A DNA stretch of 64,000 nt from Rhodococcus sp. RD6.2 (GTDB lineage Bacteria; Actinomycetota; Actinomycetes; Mycobacteriales; Mycobacteriaceae), in contig NZ_CVQP01000005.1 in the NCBI RefSeq assembly GCF_001040705.1, forward strand, positions 172,675 to 236,674, written 5' to 3'. Under the pieces are notes generated by a model that was not told where the DNA came from, ran no database searches, and worked only from the letters and a program-made list of their open reading frames with translations. Positions 33,146 to 41,551 of this stretch are shown in pieces; position 1 is the first letter of the stretch; each line of letters starts with the position of its first letter. The translations under genes and the position numbers were made by a program.

Positions 33146-33469
33146 TCAGGGGACACCGAGCAGGCGCAGGACCGCGGCGGTCGCGGCGGCGGCAAGGATG
33201 ACGACGACGAACGGCGCCTTCCGCCACGCCAGGACACCACCGACCAGGACACCCGCGGGGCGCGCGATACCCGCGACGCCGCCGTCCTCGGTGACCGCAT
33301 TGGTCACCGCGACCGCGACGAGCAGCACCACCGCGCCGACGGCCAGCACGGATTCGAGCCGGTCCGGGACGACGCCCCGCGCACGCAGCGCCGGGCCCGC
33401 GAACCGGAACGCGAACGTGCCCGCGGCGAGGATCAGTACGGCCACCACCAGCGGCAGGGTCGCGGTCAT
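33146..33469 (-). CDS. azlD: AzlD-family branched-chain amino-acid exporter subunit
   Basis: 107 residues with about four transmembrane helices (LVVAVLILAAGTFAFRFAGP, then LESVLAVGAVVLLVAVAVTN, then GVLVGGVLAWRKAPFVVVIL). This is the small subunit of AzlCD (BrnFE-like) exporters of branched-chain amino acids. Its ATG overlaps the azlC stop (ATGA). Length and topology are standard. Confidence 0.88.
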   Translation of the reverse strand: MTATLPLVVAVLILAAGTFAFRFAGPALRARGVVPDRLESVLAVGAVVLLVAVAVTNAVTEDGGVAGIARPAGVLVGGVLAWRKAPFVVVILAAAATAAVLRLLGVP

Positions 33470-34158
33470 GCGGGCACCGCCTCGGGATGGCCAGGCTTGA
33501 TCCAAATCAACGCGACGAGTGCCGCGAGGGCGAGGAGTACGGGAACGCCGGTCGGCAGGAAGGGGGTCGCGGCGACGGCGATCGCGGCCCCGAGCATGGC
33601 CACCTTCGCGGTCGCGCGGTCCCGGAGAGCGGGAAGCACGAGCGCGATCAGCACGGCCGGGAACATGGCGTCGAGCCCGAAGGCGTCGATGTCGTCGATG
33701 AGGCTGCCCGCCGTCGCGCCGATCAGGGCACCGAGCGGCCAGCAGACGCCGATCCCGATTCCGCTCAGCCAGAACACGGCCCGCCTGCGACGCGGATCGG
33801 CCTGACCGAGGGCGAAGACAGTGCTCTCGTCGTTGAGGAGGTGGGCGCCGAGTCCCCGGCGCCAGCCGCGGCCCGCGGCGTCGCCGACGGCGAGGCCGAA
33901 CGGGAGGTGTCTGGCATTGACGATCAGCCCACCCGCCAGGGCGGCGAGGAGGCTGCCGCCCGCCGCGACGATGCCGACGAAGAGAAACTCAGACGCGCCT
34001 GCGAGGACGACCACGGACATCAGCACCGGCACCCAGGGCGCGAAGCCGAGTCCGACGGCGATCGCGCCGTACGAGATCCCGACGAGTCCGTCCGCGAGGG
34101 ACACCAGTGCGATGTCCCGGCGGAGACCACCATCGATTGTTCGCCAGATCGAACGCAT
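33466..34158 (-). CDS. azlC: AzlC-family branched-chain amino-acid exporter subunit
   Basis: 230 residues with 7-8 hydrophobic helices. Typical AzlC blocks are DGLVGISYGAIAVGLGFAPW, ASEFLFVGIVAAGGSLLAAL, GLIVNARHLPFGLAVGDAAG and LNDESTVFALGQ. With AzlD it exports Ile/Leu/Val or analogues. It is divergent from an XRE-cupin regulator, the usual partner of azlCD operons, through a promoter region of about 60 bp with a repeated motif. Confidence 0.9.
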   Translation of the reverse strand: MRSIWRTIDGGLRRDIALVSLADGLVGISYGAIAVGLGFAPWVPVLMSVVVLAGASEFLFVGIVAAGGSLLAALAGGLIVNARHLPFGLAVGDAAGRGWRRGLGAHLLNDESTVFALGQADPRRRRAVFWLSGIGIGVCWPLGALIGATAGSLIDDIDAFGLDAMFPAVLIALVLPALRDRATAKVAMLGAAIAVAATPFLPTGVPVLLALAALVALIWIKPGHPEAVPA

Positions 34159-34164
34159 GATCTT

Positions 34165-34223
34165 TATAGTGAACGTTCTGCTATCGTTCGTCAAGGCGAA
34201 CAAATGAGCCGATATAGTGAACG
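34165..34223. promoter_or_regulatory. Direct repeats TATAGTGAACG in the azlC/XRE promoter region
   Basis: The 11-mer TATAGTGAACG occurs at 34165-34175 and again at 34213-34223, exactly 48 bp apart. The first copy continues into GAACGTTC, a short palindrome. They lie between azlC and the divergent regulator and are probable binding sites for it. The second copy ends one base before the likely ATG at 34225. Confidence 0.6.
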
Positions 34224-34224
34224 G

Positions 34225-34788
34225 ATGGCAGCGGACGGCAGCAAGGCACCCCTCGACGTCATCGCAGGCTCGCTGCGCCGCGAACGCGACCGTGCCGGAC
34301 TGTCCCTGACCGAGGTCGCCCGACGCGCCGGCATCGCCAAGTCCACGTTGTCGCAGCTCGAAGCGGGCACCGGCAACCCGAGCGTCGAAACCCTGTGGGC
34401 GCTGAGCGTCGCACTCGACATCCAGTTCGCGCAGCTCGTGGACCCGCCGCGACCCCGCGTCCAGGTGATCCGCGCCGGGGAAGGCCCCGTGCTGTACTCC
34501 GAACGCACCGACTACCAGGTCACCCTCGTCGCGTCCTGCCCGCCCAATGCGCGCCGTGACATCTACCGCCTCGACGTCGAACCCGGACCCCCGCGCGAAT
34601 CGGAGCCGCACCTGCCGGGTGTCGTCGAGCACGTCATCGTCAGCGCCGGCCGCGCCCTCGTCGGACTCCGCGAGGATCCGGTCGAACTCGGCCCCGGCGA
34701 CTACATCGCCTACCCCGGCGACGTCGCGCACATCTTCCAAGCCCTCGAGCCCGGCACCCGCGCGGTACTGGTGTCCGAGCACACGTGA
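34225..34788 (+). CDS. XRE-family regulator with C-terminal cupin domain
   Basis: 187 residues. The N-terminal helix-turn-helix (LRRERDRAGLSLTEVARRAG, then IAKSTLSQLEAGTGNPSVET) is followed by a cupin sensor domain (about 75-187, with HLPGVVEHVIVSAGRAL, LGPGDYIAYPGDVAH). Such regulators commonly control divergent azlCD genes in response to an amino acid. An in-frame ATG at 34204 would add seven residues, but the second direct repeat lies in that stretch, so 34225 is preferred. Confidence 0.88.
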   Translation: MAADGSKAPLDVIAGSLRRERDRAGLSLTEVARRAGIAKSTLSQLEAGTGNPSVETLWALSVALDIQFAQLVDPPRPRVQVIRAGEGPVLYSERTDYQVTLVASCPPNARRDIYRLDVEPGPPRESEPHLPGVVEHVIVSAGRALVGLREDPVELGPGDYIAYPGDVAHIFQALEPGTRAVLVSEHT

Positions 34789-34824
34789 GGTTCGGACGGG
34801 ATCGCGCGGGCGCACAATGGACGG

Positions 34825-35247
34825 ATGACTGAGCGGAAACCGTGGGACGTCCCGTTCGAGTCGTGGGTCGAACGGCAGATCCGGCTCGCTCAGGAGCGCG
34901 GCGACTTCGACAACCTCGAAGGTGCAGGCAAGCCGCTGCCACATGTCGCCGACACCGACGAATTATGGTGGGTCAAGCGCAAACTCGCGGCCGAGGACCT
35001 GTCCACCGAGGCGCTGCTGCCGGCGTCACTGCAACTACGACGCGAGATCGAGCGACTCCCTGAGACCGTCGCCGACCTACCCGGCGAGCGAGACGTTCGC
35101 GACCACGTCGCGGACCTGAACCGTCGCATCGCCGACTACATCCGCGCGCCGAGCGCACCGATCGTTCCCGTCCACAGAGTGGACGCCGACGCGACCGTCG
35201 CCGCGTGGCGCGCCAGGCGTCTACCTCCACAAACACGAGTTCCCTGA
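34825..35247 (+). CDS. DUF1992 (DnaJ-homologue subfamily C28-like) protein
   Basis: 140 residues. The DUF1992 domain is at the N-terminus: FESWVERQIRLAQERGDFDN, then LEGAGKPLP, then WWVKRKLAAEDLS. The family is widespread and uncharacterised in bacteria; no J-domain is present. The last codons and stop are contributed by the left arm of hairpin repeat copy 3, so the natural C-terminus may have been changed by insertion of that element. Confidence 0.85.
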   Translation: MTERKPWDVPFESWVERQIRLAQERGDFDNLEGAGKPLPHVADTDELWWVKRKLAAEDLSTEALLPASLQLRREIERLPETVADLPGERDVRDHVADLNRRIADYIRAPSAPIVPVHRVDADATVAAWRARRLPPQTRVP

Positions 35248-35293
35248 TGTCACATCGAGGTTCGTGAAGTGACCCAATGTGACATCAGGGAAC
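35239..35293. repeat. Hairpin repeat, copy 3 (17-bp arms), supplying a stop codon
   Basis: Perfect 17-bp arms (GTTCCCTGATGTCACAT and complement) with a 21-nt loop. The TGA in the left arm is the stop codon of the DUF1992 gene; the right arm ends 34 bp before the stop of the convergent acyl-CoA dehydrogenase gene. Confidence 0.92.
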
Positions 35294-35326
35294 CGGAAGC
35301 GGGTGGGCACACCCCGCCGGGGAGCG

Positions 35327-36475
35327 TTACCGGTTTGCGGTGAGCGCCGCGAACCGCGCGATGTGCAGGTCGGCGGAGCCGAACTCGTGCTCGATGACGG
35401 TGAGGCGCCGGAAGTAGTGGCCGATGGCCAGTTCCTCGGTCATGCCCATGCCGCCGTGCAACTGGACCGCGTTCTGTCCGACGAAGCGTGCGGCGCGCGC
35501 GATGGTCGCCTTGGCTGCGGAGACGGCGAGCGCGCGGTCAACAGGGTCGGCGTCGAGGTTGAGGATCGCCAGGTACACGGCGGCCACAGACTGCTCGACT
35601 TCCATGTACATGTCGACCATGCGGTGCTGGAGCACCTGGAAGGTGCCGATCGCCTGCCCGAACTGCTTGCGCTGCTTGGCGTATTCGACGGTGTCGGCGA
35701 GGACCTTGCGCATCAGGCCGACGGCCTCGGACGCGATTGCCGCGGTTGCCTCGTCGATGGCGTACTCGATCGACGGCAGCGCACCACCTTCGACTCCGAG
35801 GAGCGCATCGGCGGGCAGTCGCAGGTCGGTGAACGTGATGTCCGCGGCCTGACGGTCGTCGACGGTGCGGAAGCTGTGACTGTCCAGCCCGGACTGGCTG
35901 TGGGGGCCGAGGGGAACGACGAACAACGAGATGCCGTCGGCGTCGCGCTGATCGCCCGAGGTGCGGGCGGTGACCAGCAGGTGGCTCGCGAGCGGTGCAC
36001 TGGTGACAACGATCTTGGTGCCGCTGAGCACCCACTCGTCGCCGTCGCGGCGGGCGGTGGTCGTCACGTCGGCGTAGTCGTCGCCGGAGGTGGCCTCGAG
36101 CGCGGCGAACGCGGTGATGGCGTTGCCTTCGACGATCTCGGCGATGATCTCGGCCGCGCGGTCGCCGCCTGCGCGCCGCAGCAGACCGGTGCCGATGACG
36201 ACGGTGTCGACGAACGGCTCGACGACGAGTGCCTGGCCGAGCGCCTCGGTCACGATCATCAGTTCGACTGCGCCGCCACCGAGTCCGCCGTCCTCCTCCG
36301 GCAGGGTGGCGCCGAGGATGCCGAGTTCCTCGGCGAAGCTCCGCCAGATCTCGGGCTGCCAGCCGATGCCGGTTTTCGCGGCGGCACGGCTCTCCTCGAG
36401 GGTGTAGCGGGCGGCGAGGAACTTGGTCAGTCCGTCGCGGAGAAGTTCCTGTTCTTTGGTCAGGGAGAAGTCCAT
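35327..36475 (-). CDS. Acyl-CoA dehydrogenase, FadE27-like partner subunit
   Basis: 382 residues. N-terminal domain MDFSLTKEQELLRDGLTKFL, middle-domain DGDEWVLSGTKIVVTSAPLA, and a C-terminus with AVQLHGGMGMTEELAIGHYF, standard for the non-catalytic-type subunit of heteromeric dehydrogenases (FadE27/ChsE5-like). It overlaps the preceding dehydrogenase gene by one base (TGATG), so both subunits are made together. Order and partners (dehydrogenase pair plus FadD17-like ligase) recall the fadE26-fadE27-fadD17 block of mycobacteria, where the pair oxidises the five-carbon steroid side chain. Exact orthology is inferred. Confidence 0.82.
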   Translation of the reverse strand: MDFSLTKEQELLRDGLTKFLAARYTLEESRAAAKTGIGWQPEIWRSFAEELGILGATLPEEDGGLGGGAVELMIVTEALGQALVVEPFVDTVVIGTGLLRRAGGDRAAEIIAEIVEGNAITAFAALEATSGDDYADVTTTARRDGDEWVLSGTKIVVTSAPLASHLLVTARTSGDQRDADGISLFVVPLGPHSQSGLDSHSFRTVDDRQAADITFTDLRLPADALLGVEGGALPSIEYAIDEATAAIASEAVGLMRKVLADTVEYAKQRKQFGQAIGTFQVLQHRMVDMYMEVEQSVAAVYLAILNLDADPVDRALAVSAAKATIARAARFVGQNAVQLHGGMGMTEELAIGHYFRRLTVIEHEFGSADLHIARFAALTANR

Positions 36476-37701
36476 CAGAGCCCCAATGCTGCTTTGGCGA
36501 GAATGTTCCGCTGAATCTCATTGCTACCGGCGTAGATCGAGCCGGCTCGGTCGTTGAGGTACCGCAGCGGCGCGACGGCCTGCCACGGCTGCCCGCTGAC
36601 GTAGCCGCCCTCGGGGACGACGAAGTCGGCGATCGGGCCGCCGGGCGCAGTGGCGTGCGGCTGGTACACCCGTCCGCGCGGACCGGCTGCCTCGAGTGCG
36701 ATTTCGGTGATGCGCTGGCTGAGTTCGGTCGCGAGGACCTTGAGCATCGACGACGCGGCGCCGTTGACGTCGACACCGGCGGAGAGGGTGCGGAACTCGA
36801 GGATCTCGAGCACCTTCGTCCGGATGCGGGCTTCGGCGAGCTTCGCGGCGAAGGCCGGGTCCTCGATGAGAGGGCGGCCGTTCGGGCCGGGCTGTTGCGC
36901 GGCGGCGTCGGCGACGGACTCGGCCATGACCTGCAGTGCGGGTGCCGCCGCTCCGCCGCCACGCTCGAACAGCAGCAGGTACTTCGCGACGGTCCAGCCG
37001 TCGTCGATCTTGCCGATGACGTTGGACTTGGGAACGCGGACCTGGTCGAAGAAGACCTGGTTCTGCACCTCCTCGCCGGACGACATGACGAGCGGACGGA
37101 TCTCGATGCCCGGGGTGGTCATGTCGATGAGCAGGAAGGTGATGCCCTGCTGCTTGCGGTCGGTGCGGGTAGTGCGCACCAGGCAGAACATCCAGTTCGC
37201 CTCGGTGGCGTGCGTGGTCCAGATCTTGCTGCCGGTACAGATGAGGTGGTCGCCGTCGTCGACGGCCGACATCGACAGCGACGCCAGGTCCGATCCGGCC
37301 TCCGGCTCGGAGTAGCCCTGGCAGAAGAACACGTCGCCGGTGAGGATGCCGGGCAGGAAGTAGTCCTTCTGCTCCCGGGTTCCGAAGGCCACGATCGCGT
37401 GCGCGACCATCCGAATGCCCATGGGCGACAGCGACGGAGCACCCGCGAGAACGGATTCCCGGCTGAAGATGTAGTGCTGGGTCAGGCTCCAGTCGCAGCC
37501 GCCGTGCTCGACCGGCCATGCAGGCGCGGCCCAGCCGCGCTCGTGCAGGATGCGCTGCCATTCCATGCTCGCTTCGTGATCCGAGTAGACACTCGTCATC
37601 AGTCGGCCGGACTGCCGCAGTTCGGGCGTCAGCTTCTCGTCGAGAAAGGCAACGACCTCATCACGGAACGCCGCGTCGTCCGCGGACCACGCCAAATCCA
37701 T
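36475..37701 (-). CDS. Acyl-CoA dehydrogenase, large/catalytic-type subunit
   Basis: 408 residues: MDLAWSADDAAFRDEVVAFL, WPVEHGGCDWSLTQHYIFSR, FCQGYSEPEAGSDLASLSMS, SKIWTTHATEANWMFCLVRT and NDRAGSIYAGSNEIQRNILA at the end. It forms a likely alpha2-beta2 enzyme with the overlapping downstream gene. The ATG at 37701 is preceded by GAGGGAG; an in-frame GTG two codons earlier is possible. Upstream lies a 140-bp promoter region containing ATCTAGCTTC, a 10-mer that also occurs (one mismatch) before the igr-like operon. Confidence 0.85.
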   Translation of the reverse strand: MDLAWSADDAAFRDEVVAFLDEKLTPELRQSGRLMTSVYSDHEASMEWQRILHERGWAAPAWPVEHGGCDWSLTQHYIFSRESVLAGAPSLSPMGIRMVAHAIVAFGTREQKDYFLPGILTGDVFFCQGYSEPEAGSDLASLSMSAVDDGDHLICTGSKIWTTHATEANWMFCLVRTTRTDRKQQGITFLLIDMTTPGIEIRPLVMSSGEEVQNQVFFDQVRVPKSNVIGKIDDGWTVAKYLLLFERGGGAAAPALQVMAESVADAAAQQPGPNGRPLIEDPAFAAKLAEARIRTKVLEILEFRTLSAGVDVNGAASSMLKVLATELSQRITEIALEAAGPRGRVYQPHATAPGGPIADFVVPEGGYVSGQPWQAVAPLRYLNDRAGSIYAGSNEIQRNILAKAALGL

Positions 37702-37847
37702 CTGCACTCCCTCGCTAACGTGTCGACCTTGTCGGCCGCAGCAGGAAGTTAATCTAGCTTCGCACGATTGGAGACGTCAATGACCCGATGGTCGCGCCGC
37801 GAGTGCGAAACAGATTCACCAGCTTGAACTGGGAAAAGGACTGTCGA

Positions 37848-38744
37848 CTAGGCGACACCGACCGATCCGAGGCCCATACGTTGCGAACAGGAATTCATCT
37901 CGTCGAGCACCGCATCGAGGGTGGTGGCGTGCCGCGACGCCGACAGCAGGATCCGGTCGCAGCCCAGCGACTCCGCCCACTCCACCTTCGCCTCGTCCAT
38001 CCGCGGCAGCGTCGCCCCGAGGACCAGCGCGACGTCGGACGGATCGCGCCCGGCGTCGGCCGCGGCGGCCCGCATCGTTCCGACGGCGGCGGTCAGGTCG
38101 TCCCCGCCGAGCCCGAGGGGTTGGAACCCGTCGCCGAGTCGTCCCGCACGCCGAGCCGCGGCCGCGCTGTGCCCGCCGATGTACAGCGGGACACCCGACG
38201 GCCGCGCCGGCTTCGGGTAGGAGAACGCCCGGGAGAAGGAGTAGAACTCTCCGGCGAAGTCGACGCCCTCGGACCCGCCCGCCCACAGTGCGCGCATCAC
38301 GGCGATCGCCTCGTCCGTGGCCTTGCCGCGGCGGGTGAAGTCGCCGCCGCACGCCTCGATCTCCTCCCGCATCCAGCCCACACCCAGGCAGATCCGCGCG
38401 CGGCCTCCGGAGAGCCGATCCAACGTGGCGAGCCGTTTCGCCAGGACCACGGGGTTGTGGTTGGGCGCGACCAGGACTCCCGTGGCGAGCCCGAGACGGG
38501 TGGTGGCACCCGCGACGAACGAGAGGAGTTCCAGCGGGTCGGGCAGTGGGCAATCGTCCGGTAGGTGGGACTTTCCGGTCGGCGAATACGGGTACTCGCT
38601 GCCCGTGTCACCGATGACGACGGCGTGCTCGACGGCCGAGATCTCGTCGAAACCCAACGACTCTGCCGCACGAGCGAATTCGAGCACCCGCTCCGGGTCT
38701 CCCGCCATGCCCAGTTCGACCGGCATCACCACACCGAGCTTCAC
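37848..38744 (-). CDS. F420-dependent LLM-class oxidoreductase
   Basis: 298 residues of the luciferase-like TIM-barrel family: KLGVVMPVELGMAGDPERVL, AAESLGFDEISAVEHAVVIG, LGLATGVLVAPNHNPVVLAK, RARICLGVGWMREEIEACGG (GVGWMREE is the TIGR03619-type signature). Such enzymes use coenzyme F420 to oxidise alcohols or reduce enones. In sterol-catabolic clusters they may act on ring or side-chain hydroxyls; no specific substrate is evident. The start is ambiguous: GTG 38744 fits the AAAGGG sequence upstream better than GTG 38753. Confidence 0.85.
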   Translation of the reverse strand: MKLGVVMPVELGMAGDPERVLEFARAAESLGFDEISAVEHAVVIGDTGSEYPYSPTGKSHLPDDCPLPDPLELLSFVAGATTRLGLATGVLVAPNHNPVVLAKRLATLDRLSGGRARICLGVGWMREEIEACGGDFTRRGKATDEAIAVMRALWAGGSEGVDFAGEFYSFSRAFSYPKPARPSGVPLYIGGHSAAAARRAGRLGDGFQPLGLGGDDLTAAVGTMRAAAADAGRDPSDVALVLGATLPRMDEAKVEWAESLGCDRILLSASRHATTLDAVLDEMNSCSQRMGLGSVGVA

Positions 38745-38780
38745 GCCACACACACCCTTTCCGTTGTTCCGCCGCGCGCA

Positions 38781-39644
38781 TCACGCAGCAAAGGAATCCA
38801 CCAGCTTCGGAGCCCAGACGACCTTGCCGAGGAACCGGTCGGCACCCGGATCGGTTGCCAGCCACACCGCGGCCTCGGCGGGAACCGCCGCGGGGACGAC
38901 GTCGAACCCGGCGCCCACGATCGCATCGCTGCCACCTCGCGCCGCTCCCGACTCGGTGACCACGAATCCGGGACTGAGATTGAACGCCCGCACCCCGAGG
39001 TGGCGATACTCGGCGTTCACCGCGCCCGCGAGCCTGCCGAACGCTGCCTTCGACGCCGCGTAGGACAGTCCCCAGCCGCCCTGCCCCGGCGCGGCGGGCG
39101 GGTCCGTCGTCGCCGAACCTGACACCAGGTTGATCAGGACACCGGCTCCGCGACCGACCATCGCGGGCAGCACTCGCTGGATCAGCGCAAGCTGATGCAG
39201 ATAGTTTCCGCGCATCATCGCGGTTGCGTCGTCGAGCTCGATGTCGAGCAGGCGGTCCATGTTCCCGGCGGTCTGCGCGTATGCGTTGTTGACGAGCACG
39301 TCCACACGGCCCCAGGTTTCGAGCACCCGGTTCGCCGCCGCCAGCACCGACGAGCCGTCGAGCAGGTCCATCGGCACGGCCAGCGCGTCGACTCCGAGTG
39401 CCCGCACCTCCGCGGCGGTGGTCTCCAGGCTTCCCGGCACCGGAATCAAGTCACCGTGCGTGCGCGGTGAGACCCGCCCCTCACCTTCCCGCACCGTGCG
39501 GGCCGTGAGGGCGATGTCGAATCCGTTGCGAGCGAAGGCGAGTGCCACTTCCCTGCCGATGCCGCGACTCGCACCGGTCACCAGCGCGACCGGTCGACCA
39601 CTCGGCGCAGCCATCAGGCCATCGGGGATCGACGCGTCAGACAC
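38781..39644 (-). CDS. Short-chain dehydrogenase/reductase
   Basis: 287 residues: PVALVTGASRGIGREVALAF (cofactor), VLVNNAYAQTAGNM (variant NNAG), INLVSGSATTDPPAAPGQGG, LSYAASKAAFGRLAGAVNAE (Tyr-x3-Lys) and FNLSPGFVVTESG. The long loop before the YxxxK motif is distinctive. The GTG at 39644 overlaps the FadD17-like gene's stop by eight bases and suggests coupling; an internal ATG at 39614 is the alternative start. Probably a hydroxyacyl-CoA or steroid alcohol dehydrogenase of the FadE26/27-like block. Confidence 0.82.
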   Translation of the reverse strand: MSDASIPDGLMAAPSGRPVALVTGASRGIGREVALAFARNGFDIALTARTVREGEGRVSPRTHGDLIPVPGSLETTAAEVRALGVDALAVPMDLLDGSSVLAAANRVLETWGRVDVLVNNAYAQTAGNMDRLLDIELDDATAMMRGNYLHQLALIQRVLPAMVGRGAGVLINLVSGSATTDPPAAPGQGGWGLSYAASKAAFGRLAGAVNAEYRHLGVRAFNLSPGFVVTESGAARGGSDAIVGAGFDVVPAAVPAEAAVWLATDPGADRFLGKVVWAPKLVDSFAA

Positions 39645-41301
39645 CGAGGAACCGCTGCCGGCCCGACGCCTCGAATTGCGCTTCCAGTTCACGCTTGTCA
39701 TCGTCGGACATCTGGGCGTAGACCGGTTCACCTCTTCCCTGCCAGTGGAACACCGACTCGGAGCCACGCCACAACTGGGCCTGCAGCTCCCGCTTGAGCA
39801 CCTTGTTCGACCCAGTCACCGGGAGGTTGGTCGACACCCGGACGAACCGCGGCGCCGACTTGGTGCCGAGATCGTCCTGCCCCGCGAGGAACGACGCGAA
39901 CTCCTCCGGGTCGAAGTCCGTCGGATCCGACACCTCGATCGCGGCCATCACCTGGTCGCCGGACCGCGGGTCCGGGACCGCGTACACGCCTGTGGCGATC
40001 ACCTTCGGGTGCCTGCGCAGGATCCGCTCGATCATCAGCGCCGACGTGTTCTCGCCGTCGACACGAATCCAGTCGCCCTTGCGTCCGGCGAAGTAGATGA
40101 AGCCCGCCTCGTCGACGTAGCCGAGGTCGCCGGTCCAGTACCAGCCGTGCTTGATGCGGTCGGCGACCGCCTGCTCGTTCTTGTAGTAGCCCTCGAATCG
40201 CTTGGCGCCGCCCCGGTCGATCATCTCGCCGATCGCCTCGTCCGGATTGAGGACGCGTCCGTGCTGGTCCAGCCGGGCCCGCTCGCACTCGACGAGGGTG
40301 TCGGGATTCACGACCGCGATCTCGTCGTGCGCGGGCCGGCCGAGGGCACCTTCCGGGGCATCGGGGTCGAGGCGGACCGACCCGGCGCCCTCCGAGGAGC
40401 CGTAGCCCTCGAACAGTTCGGCTCCGAACCGGCGTACGAACTCGACCCGGTCCTCCGGGGACGCCTCGGTGCCGAAACCGCGGACGAGGGTGTTGTCGAT
40501 GTCGTCGGACCCCTCCGGCGTCGCCATCAGGTAGGACAGCGCCTTGCCGACGTAGGTGAAGAAGGTCGCACCGAAGTACCGGACGTCGGGGAGGAAGCCG
40601 GACGCCGAGAACTTCCGCGCGGCGGGCAGACACACCGTCGCGCCGTTGGCCAGCGCGGGCGCCCACAGTGCCATCAACGCGTTGCCGTGGAACAGCGGCA
40701 TGCAGCAGTAGTCGACGTCGCCCGGGACGTGTCCGTACTTCGCGCTGTTCGCGTACGCGAGGCGCGCGAGCCGGCCCTGGCTGCACCGCACCGCCTTCGA
40801 CGCCCCGGTGGTGCCGGAGGTGAACAGCAGCAGGAACAGAGAATCCTCGACGACCTCCGGGTCAGCGGCGGGCTCGACCCGGTGCGTGTCCACGACGTCG
40901 GCGTAGTCGGGGGCGTCGACGAGCACGAACCGGTCGTCGGACAGGCCGAGATCCAGATCCTTGAGCGTCGCCATGCCGTCCGAGTCGGTGACGATGAGCT
41001 GGCAGTCGACGTACCGGATCTCCGCCTCGAGTTCGGCGCCGCGACGAGTCGGGTTGATGCCGACGATCGTCGCGCCCGACAGTGCGGCGCCCCCGAGCCA
41101 GAACAGGAATTCGGGGACGTTCTCGAGCAGCACGCCGATGTGGAACGGCCCGTCGCGACGCAAGCTGCGTGCCAGTGCGCCGCGGGCGGCACTCTCACGG
41201 ACCGTCTCGTCCCATGTCCAGTCCCGGTCCCGGGTTCGGGTGCCGGGTTCCTCGTCCCCGAGGCGGTCGAGCAGCATCTCGGCGATCGTCGCGCGTTCCA
41301 C
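39637..41301 (-). CDS. fadD17: FadD17-like acyl-CoA synthetase
   Basis: 554 residues. AMP-binding motif LLLFTSGTTGASKAVRCSQG, then MPLFHGNALMALWAPALANG, AARKFSASGFLPDVRYFGAT, the YVGKALSYLMATPE stretch typical of FadD17/FadD19, FEGYGSSEGAGSVR, WYWTGDLGYVDEAGFIYFAG and the C-terminal Lys in TGSNKVLKREL. FadD17 and FadD19 activate sterol side-chain carboxylates in mycobacteria. Synteny with a FadE26/27-like pair supports a steroid acyl-CoA ligase. The start is the second GTG (41301), well spaced from AAGGA. The gene diverges from another ligase gene, with a 250-bp promoter region. Confidence 0.85.
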   Translation of the reverse strand: MERATIAEMLLDRLGDEEPGTRTRDRDWTWDETVRESAARGALARSLRRDGPFHIGVLLENVPEFLFWLGGAALSGATIVGINPTRRGAELEAEIRYVDCQLIVTDSDGMATLKDLDLGLSDDRFVLVDAPDYADVVDTHRVEPAADPEVVEDSLFLLLFTSGTTGASKAVRCSQGRLARLAYANSAKYGHVPGDVDYCCMPLFHGNALMALWAPALANGATVCLPAARKFSASGFLPDVRYFGATFFTYVGKALSYLMATPEGSDDIDNTLVRGFGTEASPEDRVEFVRRFGAELFEGYGSSEGAGSVRLDPDAPEGALGRPAHDEIAVVNPDTLVECERARLDQHGRVLNPDEAIGEMIDRGGAKRFEGYYKNEQAVADRIKHGWYWTGDLGYVDEAGFIYFAGRKGDWIRVDGENTSALMIERILRRHPKVIATGVYAVPDPRSGDQVMAAIEVSDPTDFDPEEFASFLAGQDDLGTKSAPRFVRVSTNLPVTGSNKVLKRELQAQLWRGSESVFHWQGRGEPVYAQMSDDDKRELEAQFEASGRQRFLGV

Positions 41302-41551
41302 TTCCACTCCTTCGAGTCTTTCGCTGCGGCGCCCTCGACACACGCGAGTGCCACGGTAGATCCCGCCAGCGGACCGGTCGGGGCGTTTGCCCGAGTTCGC
41401 CCGGCGCCACCGAAACAGCGTTGTCCCGACGCTAACGAGGCCGTTTCGGGCCGATAAACCGAGTCCCGGTCAGTGGAAAACCCTTCCCCGCACCCCCTCC
41501 GCCGTGTGATCCTTCGTGCACTCCGAGGACGTGAGAAAGGCCACACCCCGT

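Noticed and set aside
39241-41457. 738-codon plus-strand frame opposite the FadD17-like gene
   Set aside because: It mirrors the real gene (His/Asp/Glu/Arg-rich shadow composition) and lacks a ribosome-binding site.
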